NCBI GenBank assembly: GCA_022774485.1
Contig: JALFLX010000125.1
Span: forward strand, 1-14,958
Source of the DNA: Bacilli bacterium
GTDB lineage: Bacteria; Bacillota_I; Bacilli_A; RFN20; CAG-288
Length of the DNA stretch: 14,958 nt
Direction of reading: 5' to 3'
A model generated the notes under the pieces. That model worked only from the letters and a program-made list of their open reading frames with translations, was not told where the DNA came from and searched no databases. A program made the translations under genes and the position numbers. Below, one piece after another: positions 7,365 to 14,417 of the stretch. Positions within the stretch are counted from its first letter, which is position 1. Each line of letters begins with the position of its first letter.

Positions 7365-8411
7365 ATGGATATCAAAGAATTCGATGAGATTTCCACCCGT
7401 GAGATCGCTCTTGCCAAAGAGGAAATCACTCATGTGGATAACAGGATGACCTTAGAACAATTCAAGGGAAAATTCCTAGGGAAAAAGAGTTTGTTAACCT
7501 CTCTTTATCAGAGCATGAGAGAAGTGCCGTCAGATCAGAAGAAAGACTTCGGCCTCAAGCTCACCGAGATGAAAAACACCCTCAACGGCTTGTTTGAAGA
7601 AAAAGAAGAAGAGATGAAATCGTTAGAGCTCTCCCGCAAATTAGAAAGCGAGAAAATCGATATCACCTTGCCTGGAAATCACAAGAGAATCGGAAGCAAG
7701 CATCCCTTCTACGCCATTGTCGATGAAGTGGTTGACTTCTTTGTCGGCTTAGGCTTCTCTGTGGCCTCCGGTCCGGAAGTTGAATCTGACTACAACAACT
7801 TTGAGATGATGAACATTCCGAAAGATCATCCAGCTAGAGATATGCAGGATTCTTTCTCTATCGATCAAAGCACTGTCTTAAGAAGCCACACCTCTTGTGT
7901 CCAAGCCCGTGTCATGAAAGCGATGGCTGGGAAAGGACCGGTCAAGGTCATCTGTCCTGGCAAAGTCTATAGAAGAGATAATGACGCCACTCACTCTCAC
8001 CAGTTCGGTCAGATCGAAGGCCTTGTCATCTCGGAAGACTGCACGTTTGCAAATCTCTTAGAGACATTGACATTGCTGTTGAAGCACCTCTTTGGTGAGA
8101 AGAGAGAAGTCCGCTTCCGCCCGTCTTTCTTCCCCTTCACAGAACCCTCTGTCGAAGCGGATATCCAGTGCTTTGAATGCAACGGAAAAGGCTGTTCCTT
8201 ATGCAAACATACCGGCTGGATTGAAGTCTTAGGCTCAGGTATGGTTCATCCTAATGTCTTAAGACTCAACGGCTACGATGATAAGAAATACAAAGGCTTT
8301 GCCTTCGGTATCGGCATCGACAGAGTTGCGATGCTCAAATACGGCATCGATGATATCAAGCGCTTCTACACCAACGACATCGATTTCATCGAGCAGTTCA
8401 GAAAGGAGTGA
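7365..8411 (+). CDS. pheS: Phenylalanyl-tRNA synthetase alpha subunit
   Basis: PheS is the catalytic subunit of the heterotetrameric enzyme that charges tRNA-Phe. The ATG at 7365 gives 348 aa, the usual length, and follows TAAGGAGG, whose first three bases are the ftsZ stop. The frame is open further upstream to 7299, but starting there would overlap ftsZ needlessly. Domains run from an N-terminal coiled coil (about 1-95) to a class II core. That core has SKHP at 111-114, RSHTSCVQAR (173-182; the usual Pro after HTS is Cys), the motif 2 region RRDNDATHSHQF (203-214), FPFTEPSVE (256-264) and motif 3 GFAFGIGIDR (311-320). Four cysteines in CFECNGKGCSLC (269-280) form the knuckle-like insert seen in many bacterial PheS. 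pheT follows after three bases, as needed for equal subunit supply. Confidence 0.97.
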   Translation: MDIKEFDEISTREIALAKEEITHVDNRMTLEQFKGKFLGKKSLLTSLYQSMREVPSDQKKDFGLKLTEMKNTLNGLFEEKEEEMKSLELSRKLESEKIDITLPGNHKRIGSKHPFYAIVDEVVDFFVGLGFSVASGPEVESDYNNFEMMNIPKDHPARDMQDSFSIDQSTVLRSHTSCVQARVMKAMAGKGPVKVICPGKVYRRDNDATHSHQFGQIEGLVISEDCTFANLLETLTLLLKHLFGEKREVRFRPSFFPFTEPSVEADIQCFECNGKGCSLCKHTGWIEVLGSGMVHPNVLRLNGYDDKKYKGFAFGIGIDRVAMLKYGIDDIKRFYTNDIDFIEQFRKE

Positions 8412-8414
8412 CCT

Positions 8415-10784
8415 ATGTTATTCTCATATAGTCAGCTTGCAAAGCTTGTCGATTTAAAAGGTCTCAGTCAAGACGAAGTCATCCAGAGATTGACCTTCTC
8501 TGGCTTTGAAGTGGAAGGAGTGGAACACCTTGCACAAGCTTCCAAACTTGTCATCGGTAAAATCTTAACCTGTGAAAAGCACCCAGACAGCGATCATCTT
8601 CACCTCCTCACTGTCGACTGCGGTCAAGAAGGCATCAAGAACATTGTCTGCGGTGCTCCTAATGCTCGAGTTGGCATCAAAGTGATTGTCGCCTTAGAGG
8701 GGTGTGTTCTCCCGGCACTTTCTACTACCATCAAGAAAGGCAAAGTACGCGGATTTGAAAGCGAGGGCATGTGCTGCTCCCTTTTAGAATTAGGCGTGAA
8801 CAAAGAGACCCTGCCTGCTTCTTCACCGAGTTTAAATGGCATTGAAGAGCTTCCGCTTGATGCTCCTGTCGGGGAAAGAGAAGTTCTCTCTTATCTCGGC
8901 TTAGATGATGTGATCTTAGACATCAACGTGCTTCCAAACCGCCCGGATTGTCTTTCCTATATCGGTATGGCTCGCGAACTTGCCTCTCTTTTCTCCCGTG
9001 AGGTCTATCCTCTTCCCACCTTTGATTTCTCTTCTTTAAAAAGCGACTTCTCTGTGAAAAGTGAGACGGATCTCTGCCCGCGCTTTGATGTGCTTAAAAT
9101 CTCTAATATCAAACCCAAAGAAGAGACTCCTCTCTTCATCCGCCGTGTTTTAGAAGCAAACGGTATCCGCTCGTTAAACCCTCTTGTCGATATCGGAAAC
9201 TACGCCATGCTCTTAACAGGTGAGCCGTTTAATATTTACTCTGAAGATGAAAAGAAGAGAGATTATATCTGCTCGGATGCTTTCGAAGGTGAGTTTAACA
9301 CCTTCGATTCGAAGAAGCTCTCTTTAATCCCCTCTGATCTTGTCATTCTCGATGGAGAGAGAAAACCGCTTTGTTTAGCTGGCATTATGGCTGGCGATGC
9401 TGCTTTTGTCACTCCTGAGACGAAAAATATCGCTGTGGAAGCTGCTGTTTTCTATCACGCAAATATCCGCCACACTTCTGCAAGAGTCGGCCTTTCCTCC
9501 CCTTCTTCTCAGCTCTTTGCCAAAGGAAGAAATCAAAACATGATTCCTGAAGCTCTCTCTGTCTTCATCACCTTGCTTGATGAATTCTTCCTTTCTTATG
9601 AGCTCACTTCTTACGCTTCTGATGTGAGAGTTGAAAAACATAACGCTCCCTTTGCCTTCTCTTATGAAAAGCTGAACGAGCGCTTAGGTACTTCCTACAG
9701 CAAAGAAGAAATCAAACAGGTCTTAGATGCCTATCGCATCGAAGAAAAAGATGGTATGCTCTATCCTCCTCTTGACCGCGTGGATCTTCTTGAACAGTGC
9801 GATATCGAAGAGGAAGTCTTCCGCTATTATCCTGCAAAGAAAGTTAACCCCTCCTTAGAGCACTTCCCGCTCTCTCAGGGTGCCTTAAGCTTCGAGCAGA
9901 AATCGGAACGCATGATCAAACGCCTCCTCATCGAGAGAGGATATGATGAGATTTTGTCCTTCACGTTGATTTCTGAAAAAGAGCATGAATCTCTTGCTGT
10001 TTTCCAGGAGAAAGAACCATATCGTGTCATCAATCCGATGACAAAAGATCACGAGATTGTCCGCTCTGACCTGCTTCCTTCGATGCTCTTGACTCTCCGC
10101 TATAACCTTTCTCATCAACACAAGAATCTCTCCTTGTTTGAAATCAGTCCTGTCGACACTAAGGATGGGACAAAGACATACCTCTCCTTAGGCCTTGCTG
10201 GCGAGACTTCTCTCACCGAAGATTACAAGACAAGACCTTTTGACTTCTTTGACCTCAAAGGTGTCTTTGAAGCTGTGATGGAGAAAATGGGAATCGGAGA
10301 AAACCGCTACCGCCTCTCTTATACCAAAAATCCTAAATTCCATCCCAAGGCTGCCTGTGATGTCTTCTTAGGAAAAGACTTGCTCGGAACTTTTGGTAAA
10401 CTGCATCCCTCTGTCTGCAAAGAGAACATCCTGTTAGCGGAATTTGACCTTTCTCTCTTGTTTAGAACAAAAGGTCAGAAGACAAAATTCAGCGCCTTTT
10501 CCTCTTTCCCCTCTGTCAGAAGAGACCTCAGCTTCAAGCTTGTCCCCGATGTCGACTATCTCAATTTCAAAAGGGGACTCATGAAGGGGAATATTCCCTA
10601 TTTAGCTGATATTCTCTACTTTGACAACTTCTTAGATAAAGAGACCGGTGAGAAGTATCTCGGCATCTCTTTGATCTTAGAGAAACCCGATGGAACCTTA
10701 AAAGAAGAAGAGATCAACAATGCTGTCAAGACTGCCTGCAACGTTGCGAAGCAGCGCTTCGGTATGACCTTAAAAGGAGAGTGA
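8415..10784 (+). CDS. pheT: Phenylalanyl-tRNA synthetase beta subunit with altered editing site
   Basis: PheT contributes tRNA recognition and, in most bacteria, proofreading of Tyr-tRNA-Phe. At 789 aa it is full length: a tRNA-binding OB domain (about 38-150), the B3/B4 editing domain (about 205-380), B5 (about 410-480), the catalytic-like core (about 490-690) and a C-terminal FDX-ACB anticodon-binding domain (about 695-789). The conserved PNRPDCLS (174-181) precedes the editing domain. A gap-free comparison with E. coli PheT, from memory, puts His265, Gly318, Thr354 and Ala356 opposite Asn273, Ala326, Ser362 and Ser364; only Glu334 is retained (Glu342). The surrounding HAFD and RYERG motifs are also lost. 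Aminoacylation should be intact, but proofreading is probably weak or gone. The start has GAAAGGAG upstream, overlapping the pheS stop; thyX begins two bases after the pheT stop. Confidence 0.97.
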   Translation: MLFSYSQLAKLVDLKGLSQDEVIQRLTFSGFEVEGVEHLAQASKLVIGKILTCEKHPDSDHLHLLTVDCGQEGIKNIVCGAPNARVGIKVIVALEGCVLPALSTTIKKGKVRGFESEGMCCSLLELGVNKETLPASSPSLNGIEELPLDAPVGEREVLSYLGLDDVILDINVLPNRPDCLSYIGMARELASLFSREVYPLPTFDFSSLKSDFSVKSETDLCPRFDVLKISNIKPKEETPLFIRRVLEANGIRSLNPLVDIGNYAMLLTGEPFNIYSEDEKKRDYICSDAFEGEFNTFDSKKLSLIPSDLVILDGERKPLCLAGIMAGDAAFVTPETKNIAVEAAVFYHANIRHTSARVGLSSPSSQLFAKGRNQNMIPEALSVFITLLDEFFLSYELTSYASDVRVEKHNAPFAFSYEKLNERLGTSYSKEEIKQVLDAYRIEEKDGMLYPPLDRVDLLEQCDIEEEVFRYYPAKKVNPSLEHFPLSQGALSFEQKSERMIKRLLIERGYDEILSFTLISEKEHESLAVFQEKEPYRVINPMTKDHEIVRSDLLPSMLLTLRYNLSHQHKNLSLFEISPVDTKDGTKTYLSLGLAGETSLTEDYKTRPFDFFDLKGVFEAVMEKMGIGENRYRLSYTKNPKFHPKAACDVFLGKDLLGTFGKLHPSVCKENILLAEFDLSLLFRTKGQKTKFSAFSSFPSVRRDLSFKLVPDVDYLNFKRGLMKGNIPYLADILYFDNFLDKETGEKYLGISLILEKPDGTLKEEEINNAVKTACNVAKQRFGMTLKGE

Positions 10785-10785
10785 A

Positions 10786-11673
10786 ATGAAACTGATTGAA
10801 AACAGCGCTAGACGAATCGATCTAGATGACTTTTACGACAAAGTCGCTACTGTCGCCCACAACTGTTATCAGGTGAAAGATAAAGACCATGAGAGTAACA
10901 TCCTCTTTGTCAAACGTCTTATCGACTCTCGTCACTTAGCCATGGTCGAGCATTTCCGCTTTGTCTTTTCTCTCTCTGAAGAACAGTTTGTCCGCTTTGA
11001 AAAAGAGCACTGCCCGTTCTACACGTTAGTAAACTGCAAAGGCCACTATCTCTTAGGGACATCTCTCCGACCCATCATCGAGCACTTTGATGGATGTTCT
11101 TGCAAGAAAGAAAACGCTAAGATTTTGCTCTCAGCGCTTCCTGCTGAGATTCAAAACCTTTTCCCGAAAGAAGAGATTCTTCCTCCTTGCTGCTCTCTCT
11201 TCGACTTAGAGAAAAACAAGGACCAAATCTGTGAAAAAGCGTATGAGAAACTTCACTTTGAGACCTACCATCTCATCACTGACCGCGGTGTCACTCATGA
11301 GCTTGTCCGTCACAGAGTCTGCTCTTTTGCTCAGGAGAGCACCCGTTATTGCAATTACACCAAAGACAAATTTGAAAACTCCTTGACCTTCATGAAACCC
11401 TTAGGATATGAAGAGCACAAAGAGACCTATGACACCTTCTACAAAGCATGCGAAGAAGCTTATTTCAAGCTGATTGAAGAAGGCTGTAGACCTGATGAAG
11501 CACGCTCTGTCTTACCCAATTCCCTCAAAGCTTCCATCATGGTGACCTGTTCGTTAGAAGAGTGGAAGATCATCTTCGCTTTGAGAATGGATGAGCACGC
11601 TCACCCGGATATCAGACGAGTGACCAAACTCGTTCACGACGATATAGTTCAAAGAGGACTTTTGCATGATTGA
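10786..11673 (+). CDS. thyX: Flavin-dependent thymidylate synthase ThyX
   Basis: ThyX makes dTMP from dUMP using methylenetetrahydrofolate and FAD/NADPH, replacing the unrelated ThyA. The diagnostic RHR-x7-S motif is present as RHRVCSFAQES (175-185) and followed by TRY. An early stretch, RHLAMVEHFRFVF (49-61), matches the family's conserved EH motif, and ARSVLP lies in the C-terminal part where the substrate-binding ARxVLP motif is expected. At 295 aa it is longer than the common 220-250 aa; the extra length lies mostly in residues 75-150, a Cys-rich region (for example DGCSCKK and LPPCCS). The start lies one base after the pheT stop with AGGAG upstream. The 3' end overlaps the next gene by 8 nt. 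Presence of ThyX suggests the organism may lack thyA, which cannot be tested here. Confidence 0.9.
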   Translation: MKLIENSARRIDLDDFYDKVATVAHNCYQVKDKDHESNILFVKRLIDSRHLAMVEHFRFVFSLSEEQFVRFEKEHCPFYTLVNCKGHYLLGTSLRPIIEHFDGCSCKKENAKILLSALPAEIQNLFPKEEILPPCCSLFDLEKNKDQICEKAYEKLHFETYHLITDRGVTHELVRHRVCSFAQESTRYCNYTKDKFENSLTFMKPLGYEEHKETYDTFYKACEEAYFKLIEEGCRPDEARSVLPNSLKASIMVTCSLEEWKIIFALRMDEHAHPDIRRVTKLVHDDIVQRGLLHD

Positions 11674-12145
11674 CGAAGACGCTTTGCTTTTCTACCCTGC
11701 TAAGTGGAAAGAAGGAGAAGAAATTGAAGTTACCCTCTCACTCACTGAGAAAGAGAAAAAGCTCTTGCCGCTTCTTGTTTCTAGCTCGGACCTCTCCTTT
11801 GTGGTGAGAGTCATCGCACTCTCTTCTATCATCGAATTGAACCTCTCTGTCGAAGGCGATTGCATCTTAGAAGATGCGCATACACACGAAGAGATCACCT
11901 ATCCTCTCTCTGATTCTGTCGATGTCGTCTTAGGTGTGGATGAGGACGCTGACATCTTGCCAGAAGAAGATGGCGGATATAATTTGCGAGGTGCTTTCTT
12001 AGCTCTCCTCTTCAATGCCATCCCGATGAATTATTCAGAAGTGGAGCTTGAGAAAATTCAAACTGCTGACTATGTCCTCATGTCAGAAGAAGAATACGAG
12101 AAAGAAAGAGGCAAGAACAATCCGTTCGCCGATTTAGAAAAATAG
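11666..12145 (+). CDS. yceD: YceD/DUF177 family protein (23S rRNA accumulation)
   Basis: This 159-aa acidic protein fits the DUF177/YceD family, which is implicated in 23S rRNA accumulation and usually sits beside rpmF (ribosomal protein L32). Seen in the sequence are a beta-rich middle with VIALSSIIELNLSVEGDC followed by EEITYPL, the acidic stretch VDEDADILPEEDG, then LRGAFLALLFNAIPMNY and the C-terminal NPFADLEK, which matches the family's ending. The conserved family cysteines after the second strand appear to be replaced (EDAHTHEE). rpmF is absent: a terminator follows directly. The start at 11666 overlaps thyX by 8 nt, with AGAGGA upstream, so translation is probably coupled. It is the last gene of the ftsQ-to-yceD run. 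Similarity is moderate. Confidence 0.75.
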   Translation: MIDEDALLFYPAKWKEGEEIEVTLSLTEKEKKLLPLLVSSSDLSFVVRVIALSSIIELNLSVEGDCILEDAHTHEEITYPLSDSVDVVLGVDEDADILPEEDGGYNLRGAFLALLFNAIPMNYSEVELEKIQTADYVLMSEEEYEKERGKNNPFADLEK

Positions 12146-12151
12146 ATCACA

Positions 12152-12172
12152 GGGAGGTGTTACCTCCCTTTT
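12152..12172 (+). terminator. Rho-independent terminator after yceD
   Basis: GGGAGGT (12152-12158) and ACCTCCC (12162-12168) form a perfect 7-bp GC-rich stem around a 3-nt loop, followed by TTTTCT. The hairpin begins six bases after the yceD stop and closes the ftsQ-to-yceD transcription unit. Confidence 0.9.
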
Positions 12173-12328
12173 CTCATGCGAAAAAATCGTGTTATGACAC
12201 TGGAAAGAGAAAAAATGTCCCACTTTGTCCCCCGATGTATTTCTACCAAAAAAACACCTTTTTTTGACTGATTTTGTTCTTTGACAACAAGAATTAGGAA
12301 TAAAATAGTAAATAATTTCAGAAAAGTA

Positions 12329-12357
12329 TTGCATGAAGTGGGTTGCATCTCTATAAT
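12329..12357 (+). promoter_or_regulatory. Sigma-A-type promoter of mraZ-rsmH-ftsL
   Basis: A TTGCAT -35 (12329-12334) and a perfect TATAAT -10 (12352-12357) are separated by exactly 17 bp. The expected start of transcription is near 12364, leaving a leader of only about 16 nt before mraZ. It is the best promoter in the window, and its spacer and start region carry GTGGG operator boxes. Confidence 0.85.
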
Positions 12358-12373
12358 TGTGGGTGAAAGTGGG
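12338..12373 (+). promoter_or_regulatory. MraZ operator boxes (GTGGG repeats)
   Basis: Three GTGGG copies lie at 12338-12342, 12359-12363 and 12369-12373. The last two are separated by 5 bp, one helical turn start to start, which is the classic MraZ spacing (TGGG-N5-TGGG in E. coli). The first lies in the promoter spacer, about two turns further upstream. MraZ is known to bind such repeats and repress its own operon. Bound protein would cover the -10, the transcription start and the weak ribosome binding site of mraZ, so autorepression is expected. Confidence 0.8.
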
Positions 12374-12379
12374 ATAGAT

Positions 12380-12814
12380 ATGTTTTACGGTCAGAGAGAA
12401 CTGGTCATCGATGATAAATCCAGGGTAGTCTTACCCTCCCTTTATCGGGACCAATTCACCGGCGGAAAATGTTTCTTGACCTTAGGGATGGATTCCTGCA
12501 TTCAGATTTATCCGAAAGAGGTCTTCGAAGAAAAAGCCAAGGAAATCATGCAGCTTAACGACTTCTCAAGAGAAGCAAGAGAAATCAAGCGCACTTACTT
12601 AGGAAACACCTTCGAGATTCAGATCGATTCGCACAATAGAATTCTCTTGCCTAAGACACTTTCTAATAAAGTCTCCATCGATCAGAAAGTGATGATTGTT
12701 GGCGTGTACGACCATCTTGAGATGTGGGACTACTCCCTTTATTTGCAGAAAGAGAAAGAGGCGGAAGCTGCTTATGAGCAAAACGCCCAAGCTCTCTTAG
12801 GCAAGAAAGAATGA
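12380..12814 (+). CDS. mraZ: Transcriptional regulator MraZ
   Basis: MraZ is a ring-forming AbrB-type DNA-binding protein that represses the division-gene operon it heads. The 144-aa protein has the two expected tandem half-domains, each with a DxxxR signature: DDKSR (11-15, followed by VVLP) and DSHNR (83-87, followed by ILLP). The glycine usually found before Arg is replaced in both, by Ser and by Asn. The end (about 115-144) is a helical, Glu- and Ala-rich tail. The ATG at 12380 starts the protein at the canonical first strand; longer frames reaching to 12281 would translate through the promoter and operator and are not credible. There is no strong Shine-Dalgarno sequence, and the GTGGG box 6 nt upstream takes its place. 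The stop overlaps the rsmH start as ATGA. Confidence 0.93.
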   Translation: MFYGQRELVIDDKSRVVLPSLYRDQFTGGKCFLTLGMDSCIQIYPKEVFEEKAKEIMQLNDFSREAREIKRTYLGNTFEIQIDSHNRILLPKTLSNKVSIDQKVMIVGVYDHLEMWDYSLYLQKEKEAEAAYEQNAQALLGKKE

Positions 12815-13749
12815 GCGAATTTAACTCGCACATTCCGGTGATGCTAGATGAGGTCCTCTCCTTTGTCCCCAAAGGTAAGAAAATCACTTACCTCGACTTG
12901 ACCTTAGGGAGGGCTGGACATGCCTCTAACATCATGGACAAGATGCTCGCAGGTTCCACCTTTATCGGTGTCGATAGAGACCAAGAAGCCTTGAGCTATT
13001 GTGAGCAGTATCTGAGCCGATACGGGAAGACAGTGAAGCAATACTTCTTACATTCCACCTTTTCCAAGGCGATTCCAATCTTAAGAAAGAGCGGGTTTGC
13101 CGGAGCAGATTTGATCCTGATGGACATCGGGGTCTCTTCTCCTCAATTCGATGATCCCAAACGCGGTTTCTCTTACCGATATGATGCTTTGCTTGACATG
13201 AGGATGGATCAAGGGGATTCCCTTACCGCCAAAACGGTCATCAACACCTATTCGGAAACAGAGCTGATCCGTGTCTTCCGGGATTTAGGGCAGTGTAAGA
13301 TCTATTACCCAGTCGTGAAGAAGATCCTAAAGGTGAGAGAAGAAAAAGAGATTGAGACGACATTCGAACTGGTCGATATCATCAAGAATTCTCTTCCTGC
13401 AAGGGAATTACGAAAAGAAGGACATCCGGCAAAACAGTTCTTCTTAGGCCTCCGTTATGAGGTTAACCATGAGATTGACGAGTTGAAAAGTGCTCTCAAA
13501 GAAGCCCTGAACTTCTTAAATCCCAAAGGCCGCCTTATTGTCATCTCCTTCAATTCCGAAGAGGACAAGATCGTCAAAGACGCCTTTAAGGCTGTGAGTG
13601 AGAACAGCCATGTCGACAAATACAAAAAAGGACAAGATGAGAGCGGATATATCCTGCTCACGAAAAAACCGCTCGTTCCTACAGAAAAAGAAATCGAGGA
13701 GAACAACCGCAGCAAGCCATCAATCCTGAGAGCGATAGAAAGGAGGTAA
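12811..13749 (+). CDS. rsmH: 16S rRNA (cytosine1402-N4)-methyltransferase RsmH
   Basis: RsmH (MraW) uses S-adenosylmethionine to methylate N4 of C1402 in the ribosomal P site. The 312-aa protein is the usual length and carries HIPVMLDEV (7-15), the SAM-binding loop LDLTLGRAGH (28-37; normally DGTLGRGGH), IGVDRD (52-57), DIGVSSPQFDDPKRGFSYR (105-123) and LDMRMD (128-133). The C-terminal HPAKQFFLGLRYEVN and GRLIVISFNSEED stretches are also typical. Its ATG overlaps the mraZ stop by 4 nt (ATGA), indicating coupled translation. The last codons, AGG AGG TAA, double as the Shine-Dalgarno sequence for the next gene. Gene order mraZ-rsmH is nearly universal in bacteria. Confidence 0.97.
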   Translation: MSEFNSHIPVMLDEVLSFVPKGKKITYLDLTLGRAGHASNIMDKMLAGSTFIGVDRDQEALSYCEQYLSRYGKTVKQYFLHSTFSKAIPILRKSGFAGADLILMDIGVSSPQFDDPKRGFSYRYDALLDMRMDQGDSLTAKTVINTYSETELIRVFRDLGQCKIYYPVVKKILKVREEKEIETTFELVDIIKNSLPARELRKEGHPAKQFFLGLRYEVNHEIDELKSALKEALNFLNPKGRLIVISFNSEEDKIVKDAFKAVSENSHVDKYKKGQDESGYILLTKKPLVPTEKEIEENNRSKPSILRAIERR

Positions 13750-13754
13750 CGACC

Positions 13755-13994
13755 ATGAAAGACCGCATCGAAAGAACTTATCAGAAGAAACCATCTCATC
13801 TTTTGAAACGCTCAATGATCGGTTTTGTCGTGACCACTCTTTTCTCTGCGATCGCTTGCTCGGTTCTCATTACTCACTACACCTCTCTCAATCAGAACCT
13901 CTCCCGTCAGATTGAAAAATACGAGGATCAGATCGACTACCTCGAATATCAAAACGATGAGATGCTTTTAAAAAACAATCAAAAGAATCCATAA
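13755..13994 (+). CDS. ftsL: FtsL-like small bitopic division protein
   Basis: This 79-aa protein has the FtsL plan: a basic N-terminal tail (1-18), one membrane segment (about 19-41) and an extracytoplasmic coiled-coil-forming helix (about 45-73) rich in Leu, Gln, Glu and Asn. FtsL works with DivIB/FtsQ and DivIC in the late divisome. The protein is too short and low in complexity for sequence identity to be decisive. The call rests on topology and on its place straight after rsmH, where ftsL is normally found. It has an excellent ribosome binding site (AGGAGG at 13741-13746) overlapping the end of rsmH. The gene is followed by a terminator and not by the penicillin-binding-protein and mur genes expected in a complete dcw cluster. 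Confidence 0.62.
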   Translation: MKDRIERTYQKKPSHLLKRSMIGFVVTTLFSAIACSVLITHYTSLNQNLSRQIEKYEDQIDYLEYQNDEMLLKNNQKNP

Positions 13995-14043
13995 GCCCTC
14001 ACTTATGGTTTCGATACCTCCTATTGTACACTCCTTTCTTTGT

Positions 14044-14075
14044 CCCCTGCTTGCAATCCCCAGGCAGGGGTTTTT
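14044..14075 (+). terminator. Rho-independent terminator after ftsL-like gene
   Basis: CCCCTGC (14044-14050) pairs with GCAGGGG (14064-14070). Three further inner pairs (one of them G-U) leave a 7-nt loop, and a run of five T residues follows. It ends the mraZ-rsmH-ftsL unit about 50 nt after the last stop codon. Confidence 0.9.
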
Positions 14076-14249
14076 GTTTATGGAAGAAAGAATTTGTATG
14101 AACTTTATTTGAAGTAGACGTGAAAATTAAATTTATGTTGAAATAAGGAAAAGAGGAAAAGTCGTTCTAGAGTAATTAGGAAAACTCGTTGAGAAAAGAA
14201 ATGAAGCAGAATGAGAGAGGAATGCTCTTAAAAGGTAAATTTGTAAGAA

Positions 14250-14265
14250 AAAATCAATTGATTTT
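14250..14265. repeat. Perfect 16-bp palindrome
   Basis: AAAATCAATTGATTTT is its own reverse complement. It could be an operator-type site or a weak AT-rich hairpin. No gene starts next to it on either strand, so no role is assigned. Confidence 0.5.
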
Positions 14266-14379
14266 GGTTTAAAGGATAAGATTCTTTTAGAAACCTGCAA
14301 AAATATTATTTCTGGAAAAAAGTAGAGTTTTCTAAATTGTTGAGTAAGTCCTCCTTTTCTGTAAGCATCACGTATAGTA

Positions 14380-14417
14380 AAGAGACGTTCTCTATGAACA
14401 GCACAATAGAGTCTCTT
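14380..14417. other. Two-segment hairpin in intergenic region
   Basis: AAGAGA (14380-14385) pairs with TCTCTT (14412-14417). After a 4-nt bulge on the 5' side, CTCTAT (14390-14395) pairs with ATAGAG (14406-14411) around a 10-nt loop. All 12 pairs are perfect. No U-run follows on the plus strand, so it is not a standard terminator. It might be part of an unannotated small RNA. Confidence 0.4.

Noticed and set aside
12281..12379. Longer MraZ starting at an upstream TTG
   Set aside because: It would translate through the promoter and operator, has no ribosome binding site, and adds residues outside the family's conserved start.
14201..14272. Possible 23-residue peptide gene in the intergenic stretch
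   Set aside because: It has no clear ribosome binding site, is very short, and its composition gives no support for coding.
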